Below are positions 10,801 to 23,760 of a DNA stretch of 64,000 nucleotides, in pieces. Numbering within the stretch: the stretch's first letter is position 1; every line of letters begins with the position of its first letter. The position numbers were made by a program, and so were the translations under genes. Origin of the DNA: Daphnia pulex (lineage: Eukaryota; Arthropoda; Branchiopoda; Diplostraca; Daphniidae); NCBI RefSeq assembly GCF_021134715.1, contig NC_060023.1, positions 5,022,001-5,086,000 of the forward strand, in the 5' to 3' direction. Below the pieces are notes generated by a model. That model searched no databases and was not told the DNA's origin. It worked only from the letters and a program-made list of their open reading frames with translations.

Positions 10801-13800
10801 TGTTGGCACGAGCCACTCGACGATGACGCGTGCTACTGTTGGCATAATCAGAGGTTCCCTTTTGGTTTCCGTCCCCTTTGTGTGGCATGGGTGTGTGTCA
10901 ATCGGCAAGGGATTTTACCTCGACAGGTTGGTGGGTTCTTTTTTTGGCATGCAGCCAGCAGGGCTTTGTCAGTCGCGTGACCGGCGGCTTGTCTTTGACA
11001 CGCGCCTATGTAGTCTACCTCTGATCAGAGTAGCAGCAGCCTAGAATTTTTTTCTTCTGCTAGATTTAATTCTCTCCCATATTTTCTATTTGGTTTTATA
11101 TATCTATAGAAAACAGATAGTACAAATCCCTTTTTTTTCCTCCTGGCTTTTAGCAAGCTTTATGACTAGACTAATGAGTGACTTATTTTTCATAGTACTA
11201 CTGCTAATGCTTAATGGATAAATTCGGAAATATTCTTTTATTATCTAGTTGGCGTGTTCTAAAATAAACGGCGAGTAAAGATCAACTATATAGGCTATAT
11301 GTAGAAACCTATTACTTATTACGGTATCCTACATCACAAATATCCTCCTCAGAATCTGAACCATATTTAGGCCTAACAACAGCTGAATTCCCGATAATTT
11401 ATATAAATTGGGTATTCCTTGTTACTAAAAAAAAAAAAAAAATTAGGGAACGAATGATATGACTGTAAGTTTGTTCAGCTTTCCAATATTTTTAATTTCG
11501 CAAAACATTAGCACAATACGTTAAACTTCAAATATTCACTAAGCCAACTTTACAGAGGCAAAGTATATTGTAGGCCTATGCGCTTTCAGCCCATGACAGG
11601 TACTACATGTTCGGAAATTTGATAGAGATTCAAAAGTTTTTATTTGAAATATTCATACAGTAATTTATTCGGATAGGCCTACCAATTTTCCAACACAAAA
11701 AAATTTAATGCTTTGGCCAACAAACAACAAAAGCACTTAATAATTAACTTGTGTGAAAGAGATCATTTCAGTGGTCCAAGTGAAGCCTTAGACAAAAGTT
11801 ACGCAGTGGTGAACAAACAAACAGCACAGCAGCAGTGTTGTTGCTGCATGGTGGGAGTCTGTCTCTTGTACATCTGCTCAATGAGCATATCTAGCTAGCA
11901 GCAAACATGGACGAGAGTATAAGTGAAGCACTTTCTACAAGGTCCGAAGGTCGCGTGTTGTGTCACGTGACCCGTCTGGTTTGTTTCCATTCCCATCATG
12001 AATCGTTCCATTTGCTCTTCCATAGGACATCGGATAAGAGATACACGGATTAAATTGATCTTGATCTCGTTTTTCCACTAGTGAATTTAATTTGATTATT
12101 TCTCGATAAACAAACTCTTTCGAATAGTGTACCAATAAAACTATAAGGGTGGCGACGGGCTGCGACCGGTTGCCAACTACGAGCTTGTATATATTTGTCA
12201 TAGAGTTATTAATAATCAATAATCATGTACAATTTGTTATTTCTGAATTTTCATGAACAGCTACAATTCCAAGATGTGCTGGCTGCAGTGGGTTTATTCT
12301 TGATCGTTTCATCCTCAAAGTGCTCGATCGTCCTTGGCATACGGAATGTTTAAAGTGCATGGATTGCGGCACCCACCTCGTTGACAAATGTTTCGTCAGA
12401 GGCGGAAGCACCTACTGCAAGGAAGACTTCTTCAGGTAGGCATTAATTAATGTTAACTATTGCAGTCCTTTTTATTTACGAAGCATAGTAGTTGAAACTT
12501 GAAATGCTCAGAGATGTATGCTCTATAGTAAGTGAACAAGGTTTTCCTATACGGCAGCAAAAGAAAATGCATCGTATTTATTGTCATATCCAAATTAAAT
12601 TTAACCAAACTTAGTTTCTATGAAAATGAATACGATAGAAGACTTCAAAATATATTTAGACAATTAAAACAAAAAAGATTCTTTTAAAGTCATATAATAT
12701 GATGCGGTTAAATCACTGTGATAAGCTTGGAAAGACCGTAGATTTAATTGACCTCTTATAAATAACATTTTATCCAGGCTCTTTTTTCGCGTCTTACAAA
12801 ATAGTATAGGCTAGTACGGAAATTCATAGTCACAGACGCTTATAACATCAGCCAATACAAAACTAACAAATGTGCTTCGTTTCCCCTTAAGGAGATTCGG
12901 TACCAAATGTGCGTGTTGCGATCAAGGAATCGCTCCGTCGCAAATTGTGCGACGAGCGCAACATCACGTCTACCATTTGGAATGCTTTCAATGCGTTCTC
13001 TGTGGCCGTCAGCTGGACACGGGCGACGAATTTTATCTGATGGAAGATCGCAAACTTGTCTGCAAAGCCGATTACGAATCCGCCAAAACCAAAGGTTCGC
13101 ACTTTTCAGAATTCTAAGACTATACATAATGTCTGCCTTTTTAGTTCAGTTAATAGCGGTTAATAGTTATAACCACATTCTAATAGTTTTAAAAAGATTG
13201 TGGACGACTATTGAAATATCATACTAAATTAGTGTCCATCAAACTATTTTTTAACGTAGCAGTAACCAAAACGCCTTCACCAACGCAATATAATTGTTCA
13301 ATTACAGAAGGAGAAAACCCGCCCAAGCGACCGAGGACAACCATCACAGCCAAACAACTCGAGACCCTCAAATCGGTAAATGAAAATTTCCAGCAATTAT
13401 TTGATTTGGAATTTTACGAAATTTAAAGATGACCAACTTTGCTAATGAAATACATTTTACACAGGCTTACAACGCCAGTCCTAAACCTGCGCGTCACGTA
13501 CGTGAGCAACTCAGCCAGGATACAGGTCTCGATATGAGGGTCGTCCAAGTTTGGTTTCAAAACAGGCACGTATTTATTTTATGGTACATTATGTTCATTT
13601 CAATTCGATCAAGCCAGAGCTTTATTCGGCCGTTCCTTAAACTTAAAGCTTATGTCATACTAAAAAACTGCAAGGAAACAAAAATGAGAAGAAAATAAGA
13701 ACATCTATTAGACTTTTAAAGTTTTGCTATACCGTTCTTTTATGCAAAAAGTCTGAACGAATTTAAATGTTAAATCGTGATGAATTCAAGCGCAAAAACC

Positions 13801-16299
13801 CCCATGGACTGACAGCTCCAAAAGAAATTTTAATAGGTATAACTTGCTACAGTAGTATCCGGTATGTATATGTATACTCTGTACGAAACGACTGAAATAT
13901 GTTCATTCAAAAGCCGGGATATATTATCGGAGTAGTTTTTGTGTGTGAAATAAAGAGGAGTGCCTTTTCTTCTTCTTTTTCTTGTCGGAACTCTTGAAGA
14001 GTCTAGCTGCTGCCTTCCCTGGGCTCTTATATTCTCCGCCCATCCCGAACGCCCCACCACCAGAGGCCCATGGAACTGGGGACCGCCCCACTTTAATTTT
14101 CTGGAAGCCCAATGAATGCGCTCCCCACTCGGGAGCGAAGCCATCTTCTCCCGTCGTAGCCATGGCAACTGTTCCTCCGCATTCTCAATAGATCCTTCCC
14201 AGACTGCGCAGTTCTCTTATGGCTTCCTCACAAAAGATCTCTTTCTAGTTTTCTTTTCCTTTTTTCCTTTTTCCCTTTTTCTTTTTTCCCTTTTCTCCCC
14301 ATGTTATACCGTTGCAGCTTCCTCTTTTCTGCTCTCCGGTAACCAATGTCTGTCTTTTTGTGTGGTAGAGATGCCGAATATTTTCATTTCACATCAATAA
14401 TTCCTTCCGATATAAAAGACCGGTAGATTTAGTTTCACTAAACTATACGATAAGCGAATATTCCACGAACGTTTATGTGACTAAAAATGTATCGAATGTA
14501 CAATAACTGCATGCAATAAGATTTTTTTGTGTTATTAATATATTTTTGATGGATTCCAATAGGCGTGCTAAAGAGAAACGATTAAAAAAAGATGCCGGCA
14601 GAGCTCGATGGGGTCAATACTTCCGCAACGGAGGCTCGAACGGGGGTACACTCGGAGTCAACAAAGACGGCAGCAGGGCGTCCAAGATCGAAGATTTGAA
14701 AGACGATCTCATCATTGGTTTTTCTTCAGGTAAGCCGTTTACCCCTACATCCCACTGTGCTCCTTATATAGACACATAATGAGAACTTAATCGATCATCA
14801 ACGTCATCCTTATTATACTCGAAAACCAGTTATAAGCGCAAAAGTCAAATAGTCAAAGTTAAAATGGAAAAGTTGAAAAGAAAGTATATATGACCATTAC
14901 TATTGTGGCCAGATATATAGCTAGATAATTCGATTAGATACCACAACATAATTCAGTGGGTTCCGTGGAATGACACAACAGTCGGATAGACCCGAGGCGA
15001 TCCCCCTTTCGAAAAGCTAAAAGCCCCAAAACCTGAAAAGGGCGTGTCTATTTGATCGACACCCATATGGTAGCTATAGATATACAAGGGTGCAAATGAT
15101 ATAAGAGGAGGAAGGAAAGTTCAAAGGTCAATCTCAGCAGACATGAATATTTGATTTACAAGTCATCGTTCTTCCACGACCCTCATTCTTTTTTGTTTCC
15201 TTTTTTTTTTTTTTTGCTCTTTCAATTCATATGCGCGTTTTATTTTGGTTCCCCTTCCTCCCTGCAATATAGCGTGTGCACTAGGCGTTGTTGACTTGCT
15301 ATTGATTTGTCCAGCCTGTTGTTTAGTCCTCTCGAAGGTCTAGATCGGAACAGATGGGCGTTGTTTGACTATACGGCACTTTACTCGTGATAACCCGTGA
15401 AGTTGTTGGCTAATATTTCTATATCCGTCCCACTAGTCGCTCTCTCTCTCTCTTTCTCTCTCTCCCTCCTGCACATTCTATTTAGTCCTCTCCCTTAGCT
15501 GAGCTGCCATAGGCTCTATCGCTCCTGTGCGCCTCGTAAACTCCCCTTTGGCACATTAGACTGTTTTGTCATGTGTGGCGTATATAGATGGGACGATACA
15601 ATGCTGAATAAATTACGGAAACACATGACGGATCATTTGGATCGGTAGCCGCCATTAGACCAGTTGAGGGGGGGGGGGCTAAAGGGAATAAGAGCCGGTC
15701 TTGATGGATAGGCTAACAGCATAGCTTAGTAGCTTACTTTTATCGATATATACGCCGTCAAGAAATTTGAAAAATTATGACCCGTACATTTTGGGTGGAA
15801 GCATTTTACTTTTACTATGTAAACGGGATTAATGGATTTCTTCTTTTTTCAATCTATAGCTGGACAGGGCATATACGTTTTTACCACAAGCACAGAGATC
15901 TAAAGGAAGACTTGTGTAACATGTCGACCTGATATCAGTTTGCGATACTCTTACGTCTATTGCACGGAATGTACTGCTATATACTCTGTTTGTTTTCTAC
16001 ATGTCCGTAGTATAGCCCATATACATATAAGAGGCGGACCTGGATGGTCCATCCTTTGTCCAGACTTGATGAGGCGTAGGAGTCGAGAGCAGCGCAGAAA
16101 TGGTTTAGCATTCTGCTCTATAAGTACTATATACTATACTCTGTAATATGTGTACGTACACAGTGCTATTCACGAGTATGATTTTAATCAGCCAGAAAGG
16201 AGGATAAGTCTTTTTTATCTCAATATATGGGGTCCTCTTTTTAGAAGCTATATCTCCCCTTCTCCCTTTTCTCTTATTTCCCTCTCCCTCCCTGTTTCT

Positions 16300-16330
<31 letters not shown>

Positions 16331-17677
16331 TTATATGAACCTTAAAATAGGGACGGAGAGGGCGTCCTTTTTTTTTTCATCTTCGTCACTGTGTTTGCAC
16401 CCTCGCGATGAATATGTACGTTTTGCTTCCCTCAGAGCCAATGAGCTAAGTAGTTGCGTTTGGGGAAGAAAAGGGAGAAAAGAGCTGAGATATTTCCGAT
16501 TGTGTAACACGAGTCAAATAATATCCGCCCGTTTATCCAGATTTCATCAGGGAAATAATCATTGGATCAAACCTGTCCATGCCACAGATTTTTTAAATCG
16601 TTTTCGGCGTTTATTTTTATTTGCGTGCATTTTACAACATTCTCGGATCATCTAAAATATTTGTCGATTCATAAACTGACTACAAAGAAATAAATCGGAC
16701 GCAAGTAGACAGGAGCACGCCTATTTTCGAACCTAAACGTTTTATTTTCCCGCTTTAACGATCGATCTGATTTCCCTGCTGAAAATTCAAAATCAATGAT
16801 ATTTTTGCAGCACATTCGACTTCCCCGAAACAGTTCAACGTTTAGCCGTGCTCGTCTCGCGGGAAGTCATCCTTTGATGACGATGCTCGAGACGTACTAT
16901 AGGCCTATAAAATTGTTGTAAATATATTTCCAGAGGGAGAAGGTATAAGTCCGACTTCATTAGTCATCCACGTCGGCCTAGGGAATCAGCCGACGCCGCT
17001 CGAATCCGCTTTACTTCCGTCTCGCTATTTTTCTAGCTTCTCCGGAATGGCTGGAATGGGCGGTGAGTGAACGAACGATCGAGCCTAGCCTTCTCTCACA
17101 TTCACGTTTGCTTCTAGGAATTATTAGACTATAAACCTTCTCCGTAAAATCAATTCAAAGGAGGGGAAAATTAAGCAGCAGTTAGGAAAATCGGTTATCG
17201 GTGATGATTGAGAAATTGGAAAAAGAATTGCTAAAAGGACTATTTCGAAAAATTATTTTCAGTCTCACGAAGTTTTTTCAATTTAGCAAACGCTCATTTT
17301 GTTTAGTGGTTTCATTATTATTTATCGAAGTATATAGCTACGCAATTGTTTGAACATTTTTTGTTTTATTCGATCCATTGAAATGCTTTTATAATTCAGT
17401 AATTGAAACATTGTCTATTTTTATAGGTCGCCACGGTGGATTAGGTTCGCACAATGGCAACCCTTTAACGCCCATGACGGGTGCGTCAATGTCTGACATG
17501 GGCGGTATGGGTCCATTAGCTCCGGCCAGCGCATCCAGCGACATCAGCAACATGAGCAGCAACAGCAGCGAGCGGAGTAGCAGCAGTAGCAACGGACACT
17601 ACCCCGACTTCCCACCGTCTCCCGATTCGTGGCTCGGCGACGTCACCGATGCCGCCAGCTCTGGACAACCTTTTTGA
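7868..17677 (+). CDS. Lim3: LIM-homeodomain transcription factor Lim3 (Lhx3/Lhx4 class)
   Basis: Coding exons: 7868-7973, 12261-12435, 12892-13094, 13308-13375, 13465-13565, 14563-14729, 16934-17062, 17427-17677; 1200 nt, 399 aa, all phases compatible. Exon 2 encodes LIM domain 1 ([18 protein letters not shown]...), exon 3 LIM domain 2 ([13 protein letters not shown]...[13 protein letters not shown]...GDEFYLMED), and exons 4-6 the homeodomain ([22 protein letters not shown]-type recognition helix with VVQVWFQNR and [14 protein letters not shown]). These features place it in the Lim3/Lhx3-4 family, nuclear activators that specify motor neurons and, in vertebrates, pituitary. A Gly/Ser-rich tail (exon 8) ends SSGQPF. 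The start is the first ATG in exon 1; its short N-terminus lacks an extended isoform. The intron after exon 5 uses a GC donor. Confidence 0.95.
7974..12260 (+). other. Intron 1 of Lim3 (4.3 kb)
   Basis: No coding sequence was recognised. It may hold enhancers or an alternative first exon; open frames at 8793-8993, 10636-11044 and 11713-11898 lack any family signature. Three copies of the palindrome TAGGCCTA (11368, 11571, 11674) cluster here. Confidence 0.6.
13308..14640 (+). other. Homeobox of Lim3, split over three exons
   Basis: The 60-residue homeodomain is encoded by 13308-13375, 13465-13565 and the start of exon 14563-14729. One intron falls after LKS in helix 1/loop and one inside the recognition helix codon pair R-R of WFQNRRAK. 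The second intron (13566-14562) begins GC and ends AG. Confidence 0.92.
14730..16933 (+). other. Intron 6 of Lim3 (2.2 kb) with microsatellites
   Basis: No coding exon recognised. It contains T/C-rich simple repeats at about 15435-15470 and 16300-16332 (CT dinucleotide run) and a G run at 15668-15677. Confidence 0.7.
16300..16332 (+). repeat. CT dinucleotide microsatellite
   Basis: An uninterrupted run of CT units in Lim3 intron 6. Confidence 0.95.
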
Positions 17678-19877
17678 ATTTGCATGCGGTTTTTAGGTGC
17701 GTCGATTATTTTTTAACCGGTCTGATTTTTTAAAAAAATAGTTCGCATACCTTGAACATGCCCTGAAAAATCAACGATAATTTGTTGTTTGAGGAAATTG
17801 AGAGCAGTTTTTAATGTGAAACTAAATGGTTAGTTTTTTCTCCCGTCACTTTTCTTCTAAAAGAAAATTCACCAACCAAAAGTAAATGATCTCAATGGTT
17901 TCCTGTTTTGTTGTGACTGATATATTTGTGTTACTATAATTATTCTGTGCACTTTTTTTTGTACTATTTGATCGTGAGACCAGTCGAATGATATAAGACG
18001 CTACAATTCTTTACTGTTCGATCAACTGCCGCCGTTGGGCCCAATTATCTCCTGCAGAAACCGAAAAAGAAAAAGAAAAAAAAAACACAAAACCAAAGTG
18101 GTAGATGTCTTCTTAGTTCAAATGGCTTTTTTCGACAGAAATTGTGTTCTGTGTATTCCCCTACCTGTAAAATATATATTCCTTCAACAAAATCTTGATT
18201 TAAATGTTTAGAACGAATAACAAGTTTTTTTTAATAAGCACGAAAAAGATATCGGTATTCACGAAACACACAGCACGATGCTTCTTTGTAATAGCTATCG
18301 AACGAAAATGTATCCCGAAATTCATTGGAAAACTATATACATCAGTTCGATGTACCTTCATAATCTTGTACCGGTTTTTTCCTCTGCAACTCTAATTCAC
18401 TACGGTAGATGATTCAATTCATTGGTTCCTTATTTATTAGGCCTATATAATGGCTTCTAAGTTCATTTTTACCGAGAACATTACAATTTATGGGATTCCA
18501 TACTATATTGGGTTTAATGTCGGGTAAAATAAGAGAAAGTTGGAAAATCAAATAGCTGCAAGTTTGGAATAGTAGTCATTGTTAGGGTTGTAGAGTCTGA
18601 ATATGTCAATAAGAAAATGGCTTGTTGCGAGTCTTTTGTCCTGTAAAAAGAAACGATAAATCGTTCTGTCGTTATTAACATGACGGACTTTTCCCTGTTT
18701 CCACTGTAGGTGCCACAGAGGGGGGAGAGCTGCAATCACCAGGCAGAGTGGCAGACAAATGATTTGTCAAATTTATTCTACCCACCCAACCATTCAGCTA
18801 ATGGACCGTTTGTGTAATGTGTGTAGGCTAAGTGTAAAAAAAAAATGAATAATAGAGTATTTCGAGTTTGAGCCGATTTGAGTGTTTGGACTTTATCAAC
18901 AAATGTTTGATCTTTTCTTGAAATTAACTTTGAAATTTGAATGTGGCGAAACCTTCTTTAATTCGCGATACATTCGCACCAAACATTTTTTATTATTTTG
19001 TGAAAAGTGGTGGAAAGTTAGCGTCCTTAAGTCAGACAGACTTTCCAATTTTACCGTCATAATACACCAATCGCTTAAAAAATTATGTTTTAAAAAAAAG
19101 TAGAAGCTGGAAACGGTAAATTTCTATGACTCCTGAACGAACAAACATTTTTTAAGTGATTTGGGTGGATGGCTTTAGAATTATTGGGCTAGAAATTTGT
19201 TCGCTTTCGTAAGTAACCAATCTAGCGCATTGCGTGGTTTCAAACTTTCATATTTATCTCATTTAGTAATTTTTGTTTACTTGGACCATTTTAACATTTC
19301 TTTTGTTTTCATTGTTAATCGATTAATAGTAAGTAATCGATTACGATTGATTGAATATAGTCAGATCGTGAATTTCATAATTAAATTATAGAAATTAGAT
19401 TTATAAAAAATAAATGTATTCATCTCCGTTCAGTATTTGTTTATTCCACTAACGAAATATATTGAAATTCAATTGTTTTTTCTTCTGAAGTCAGAAGTGT
19501 TTAAACGTGAAAAATTGAAAATAATAGGTAAATTTTTTTTCGTGATTCTCGGGAAATTCTTCACCTTCATTCTTGTTTTATTATTATAAAACAGTTTTTG
19601 ATCGTATACAATTACCCATTAATTGTATTTTATCTTTTACCTTTTACGTATGGTATTTGACTATTTGATTGAAATAGAAACTATAAAGTTAATCGATCAT
19701 TTAGTTTAATCGATTACAATTGTTGATGGAGGTGAGAATGTTATTTTGACATTTTCACATTGTTTTTAAAGAGGATTTCATTTTGTGACCATCTTGTAGT
19801 AGCAATAGTTTTTCACTTGTATAGTTAAATTCAATTTTTAGTGTTCTGATTACGAAAACTGGGTTCTGTTTGTCGCC
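17678..19877. other. 3' UTR of Lim3 and intergenic region
   Basis: A/T-rich sequence without supported genes. Several ATCGATTA-like sites lie between 19315 and 19715. No canonical AATAAA was found close behind the Lim3 stop, so the transcript end is unknown. Confidence 0.5.
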
Positions 19878-21708
19878 ATGATCAAGTTAACGGAAGAGAT
19901 GGTTATTGCCCGTACAAGGATTTCAGACTTATCTAGTGTAAAGAAACTGAATTGCTGGGGAGCTGATCTACAAGACGTATCTCTGCTAAGGCGGATGCCA
20001 AATGTAGAAGTTCTCGCGCTGAGGTGAATCATTATTTTTGTAGTTTAATTAAGAAAATTGAATTATTACTTAAAATTTTGTATGAATACTTCCAGTGTCA
20101 ATCAAATAAGATCATTGGCTGATTTTCAAAACTGTTACCAATTACAAGAGCTTTATATTCGCAAAAACAATATCAAAGATCTACGGGATGTATGCTACCT
20201 TAGAGGCTTATCAAGTTTAAGAAATTTGTGGCTCGCAGACAATCCATGTTCTCAAGAAGATGGTTATCGTTTGGCTGTTCTGCGAGCTCTCCCTCAGCTT
20301 GAAAAATTGGATGATGTACCAATTAAACCAGAAGAAATTGAAGGTTTGTAAACTTTCTTAACAGTATTTATGTTGTATTTTATTTTATTTTTTACACAGA
20401 GGCCGCACGTAAAGGTCGTGATTTAGTATTACCTATAAAAGAAGATGACCAATCAGAAAATTATGATTTTCCTTCAAATCTATCAAACAATCACGACTTG
20501 GTTTCATTGGATCCATTGCCTCAGATCAAAGATAAAGAACCCATTTCAAGAAGGTCTTCTGAAGTGATGATTGCGCCAACAAATCATTCTGTAAAAAGTA
20601 GTCCTATGACTACATCGCCTGATTTGCGTGAAACCAATGAGTCACCGGTACTTGTGCCCGAAGAAGTGAATGTTACTCATCAACCTCCTCAAGAAGAAGT
20701 CAATACGCGTAGGTTCAGTGTAATTGCAACAGCAGTGTCACCTCAACAGGTTTGTTTGTCATGTTACAAGTCTCTCCTTGATAGATAAACAAAATTTAAA
20801 TATATTTAGGAAAAATCTCTACATTCAGAATCAGCGCCCGCATCTCGGCGTGCTAGTGTGGCCGTCTCATCATTTTCTGCTGGTCCTGATCATTCATCAT
20901 TTAATACGATCCCCCCCGAACAATTCAGTCCATCGAAATGCCCCATACAGTAAGTCAAACGAGTATCATAGACTGGGTGACTAAAATCTTAGTCGCTCTA
21001 GCCGACCGACCGTATGATCATATCCATCGAATCTATTGATTATCAATTGATTTTTTTTTTCATAGTCAAAATTCAATTCTTCAATCGACCCCAACGAATG
21101 TGCAGCAGACAACTTCGGCGTCTCAGCCAGATCTACACAATGTTGCAGCTATAAATGACTCTCGAAGCAGTTTTGTTGACCAGAGGCCTTTTAGAATAGT
21201 CCAAGACATTCCGCAATCTCGGAATTCACCATCGAATTTTCAATCATCAGGATATATTTCCCAGAATCCACCGATGCCCAGCTATGTGGCTCCATCACCG
21301 GGCCAAAATTCCGAAAGATGTAGTCCTACCCGTACCGGCGGAAGAGTCCGTAATAGAGTATGTCGAATTTACTTTTCATTTTTATTTCATTTTCATTTAA
21401 ATTTTAAGGTTCAGCGTAGTTTTTGAACATTTTCCTGATGTTTAAATTTCTAACTAAATATCTTCGGTAGTATCACTATCCATTAAAAGAAATTGTATCA
21501 GTTGATAATAATTTGAGTTAGCAGAATGTCCCATCTTAGGAAAATTTAAAACTGGTTGCATGATAAATATTTATTATTATTTTTCTTTTGACAGGCTTCA
21601 AACTTGCTGATGGCGGCCTTATGCTTAGTGAATGAGTTGGATTACGGTAGTTTAGAAGTTCTTTCGATGGCCGTTCGCAACCGCTTAGACGAATTTGACA
21701 GTAATTGA
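19878..21708 (+). CDS. CFAP410: Cilia- and flagella-associated protein 410 (C21orf2 homologue)
   Basis: Six exons: 19878-20023, 20096-20343, 20400-20749, 20810-20949, 21066-21357, 21595-21708; 1290 nt, 429 aa. The N-terminus (IKLTEEMVIARTRISDL, then VKKLNCWGADLQDVSLL) and three to four leucine-rich repeats with the LWLADNPCSQEDGYR cap match the CFAP410 LRR/LRRcap module at residues 1-135. The middle (about 140-385) is low-complexity, Ser/Pro/Gln-rich and longer than in vertebrates. The last 38 residues (SNLLMAALCLVNELDYGSLEVL...) form the conserved C-terminal helix. The family acts at the ciliary base with NEK1 and in DNA repair. Introns are 56-237 nt. The vertebrate protein is about 256 aa, so the linker is expanded here. 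Confidence 0.93.
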
Positions 21709-21939
21709 AAGAATTTGTCATTGATTTTACTTATTGTTCCGTCCGGTATTATAGTCAGTTTGTATGGATGACGACGTGGTGTTAAGTGAGCTCCATCTTA
21801 CTGATTCCTAACTCTAAATTTTCATGTACATCTTTTTTTAATTTTTTTCATAAAATTTTATTTTGTTTTATTTTTCTATCCCCGCTTTGGTGCTAATTTA
21901 AAAAGCCGAGGGGTTGGTTTTGTTTTGCTAACTGCCTTA

Positions 21940-21945
21940 AATAAA
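21940..21945 (+). terminator. Poly(A) signal AATAAA of CFAP410
   Basis: AATAAA 232 bp after the stop codon; a second AATAAA-like site follows near 21993. These are the first canonical signals downstream of the gene. Confidence 0.6.
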
Positions 21946-22519
21946 ATGTAACATTTACCAGTGACAATAATCAATAAGTGAAACCAAACTGAATAAAATA
22001 TTTTTTTACTCATCATTAACAATCTGTATTAAAGAGTTGTAAATTATTTCATAAGTTTAGATGGAATTAGAGAAAACCTTGATTGGTTTGGTACCACTTG
22101 ATTGTTTTTTTTGTTTTTTTTTTGTTTTTTGTTTTTTAAATTATTATTATGATTTCCATTCGTCCAAATAAAACGAATAAGTCGAAACTATTTATTATTT
22201 TATCTCAAGAGATATTTAACGTTTGTTAACACGAATGTTATCTCTGTCGTTGAATCGCAGGTTCGTCATTTCCGGCCCAACTTCATTTCGTATATTCGCT
22301 AGATGGTAGCACTAGAACGTTGAACATGCTTGAATGAGAAAAAACAATATCAAATTTGTTGTGAAGTCAGAGCTTTATTAATAGCCCATAGCCCACCATT
22401 CTTATGTTGAGCTCCTCGTTGAGCTCTCCTATTGCTATTATTCCTCCCCGAATTCCCGAGGTTGGCCATTGTCCTAACGCCGCAACATTTATATGTTCTG
22501 AAATACGAGTTTTTGGCTT

Positions 22520-22593
22520 GCTCAATTTGTCAAAATAATGTTCAATTTCAAAGCCAGCTCAATTTGTCAAAATAATGTTCAATTTCAAAGCCA
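22520..22593 (+). repeat. 37-bp tandem duplication
   Basis: Two abutting identical copies (22520-22556, 22557-22593), each running from GCTCAATTTG to AAAGCCA. Confidence 0.9.
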
Positions 22594-22784
22594 ACACATC
22601 AAATAAACCAGATAAAAGGGAAAACCTGCATTTCTTGATGGAATATATATTTTTGTTGGAAACCGGGAAAACAAATTTACAAACAATACGAGACATATGA
22701 ATTATGATGAAATGTTGATGATTTGAACTTTTAATTTTTCTACGGTTCTTCCAAATGGATCAATATATGGCGGATATCAATATA

Positions 22785-22810
22785 GGCGGATTACCTTAAG
22801 GTAATCCGCC
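22785..22810. repeat. 26-bp perfect palindrome
   Basis: GGCGGATTACCTT followed by its exact reverse complement, with no spacer. It may be the fused terminal repeats of a lost mobile element. Confidence 0.9.
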
Positions 22811-23462
22811 GCTTCCAGCAAGCGCAAGCCAGTCCACCTCATTGCTATTTAGGAAATACTCCATGATAGATGGCGCTTAGGTTAATAGGAGTTGTTTTAT
22901 ATCGACCCCTCGTTTCCATTATCATTACGCGATATTCGATGCACTTTTTGGGAAAAAATTCTAGAGTTAACAATGAGCCAATCAGAATTGATTTAGTTCT
23001 GCTGCTGTCTGCTGGTTTTGTTGACAAACCAAGTATTTTACGATTTTACATGGAATATGGAATATTATTTATGTTGCATTTATTATCTAATTGTAATTAC
23101 GAAGAAATGTGTTACATTTATTGCGTTTTATTCTTTCACCTAAAATTTAAAAAAAACAACAACAATGCAATTTCTTTATTCGCAATGCAAATCTCCAACG
23201 TCGGCTGTCATGGGGTGTAGCGTTACGATTGTTGCTTCTTTGCTGATCTCATCCTGGAATGCCGAATTCTTCTATTTCTTTTTGCAATAGTCGATTTAAA
23301 AAGTTTTTTTTTTCGCTTAAAACAAAAAATGGATATTATCTGATTAGTTACAACTTCCATTGTCAGATGGCCTCAGCCATACCTGAGATTTGGTAAAAAA
23401 AAGATGTCTTGAGGTGATTCGAAATTTCTTTTGTCTGCGTACGGGGTAGATCAAGAGCCGCG

Positions 23463-23760
23463 TATATAAAGGAGAAAAAGAGGAGGGGGGGGGATGCAGG
23501 TAACGCCAGAGCCCGAGGCTAAAACTACAAAGAAATCAAAAGGCAAAGTCGCGACGAAAAGGGAAACCGTGGATGAAAATGAAGAGGGAGAAAATGTAGA
23601 AGAGAGCACCTATAAAAAAAGAAAAAAAGTTGAAAGAAGTTTAACTACCTTCTTTATTTAAAAAATAAAATTTTCATCCCAGCCAAAGAAAGAAAGACTA
23701 AAAGGAAATGCATCGAAAAGCAGAAAGCGAATAAGCATCGAGATTTTTCCAAGGTGCGTC
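23463..23760 (+). other. Possible small Lys/Glu-rich coding sequence with TATA box
   Basis: TATATAAAGG at 23463 is followed 22 bp later by an ATG (23494) opening a 55-codon frame, rich in Lys, Glu and Thr (TPEPEAKTTKKSKGK...), stopping at 23661. A second Lys/Arg-rich stretch at 23683-23753 is bounded by a CAG acceptor-like and an AAG/GTGCGT donor-like site. Codon content looks protein-like, but low-complexity A-rich DNA produces such frames easily. No family recognised. It could be an upstream exon, an exon of another gene, or chance. Confidence 0.25.

Noticed and set aside
10636..11044. Open frames of 114 and 73 codons in Lim3 intron 1
   Set aside because: Two overlapping frames without similarity or splice context; random open frames are expected in a 4.3-kb intron.
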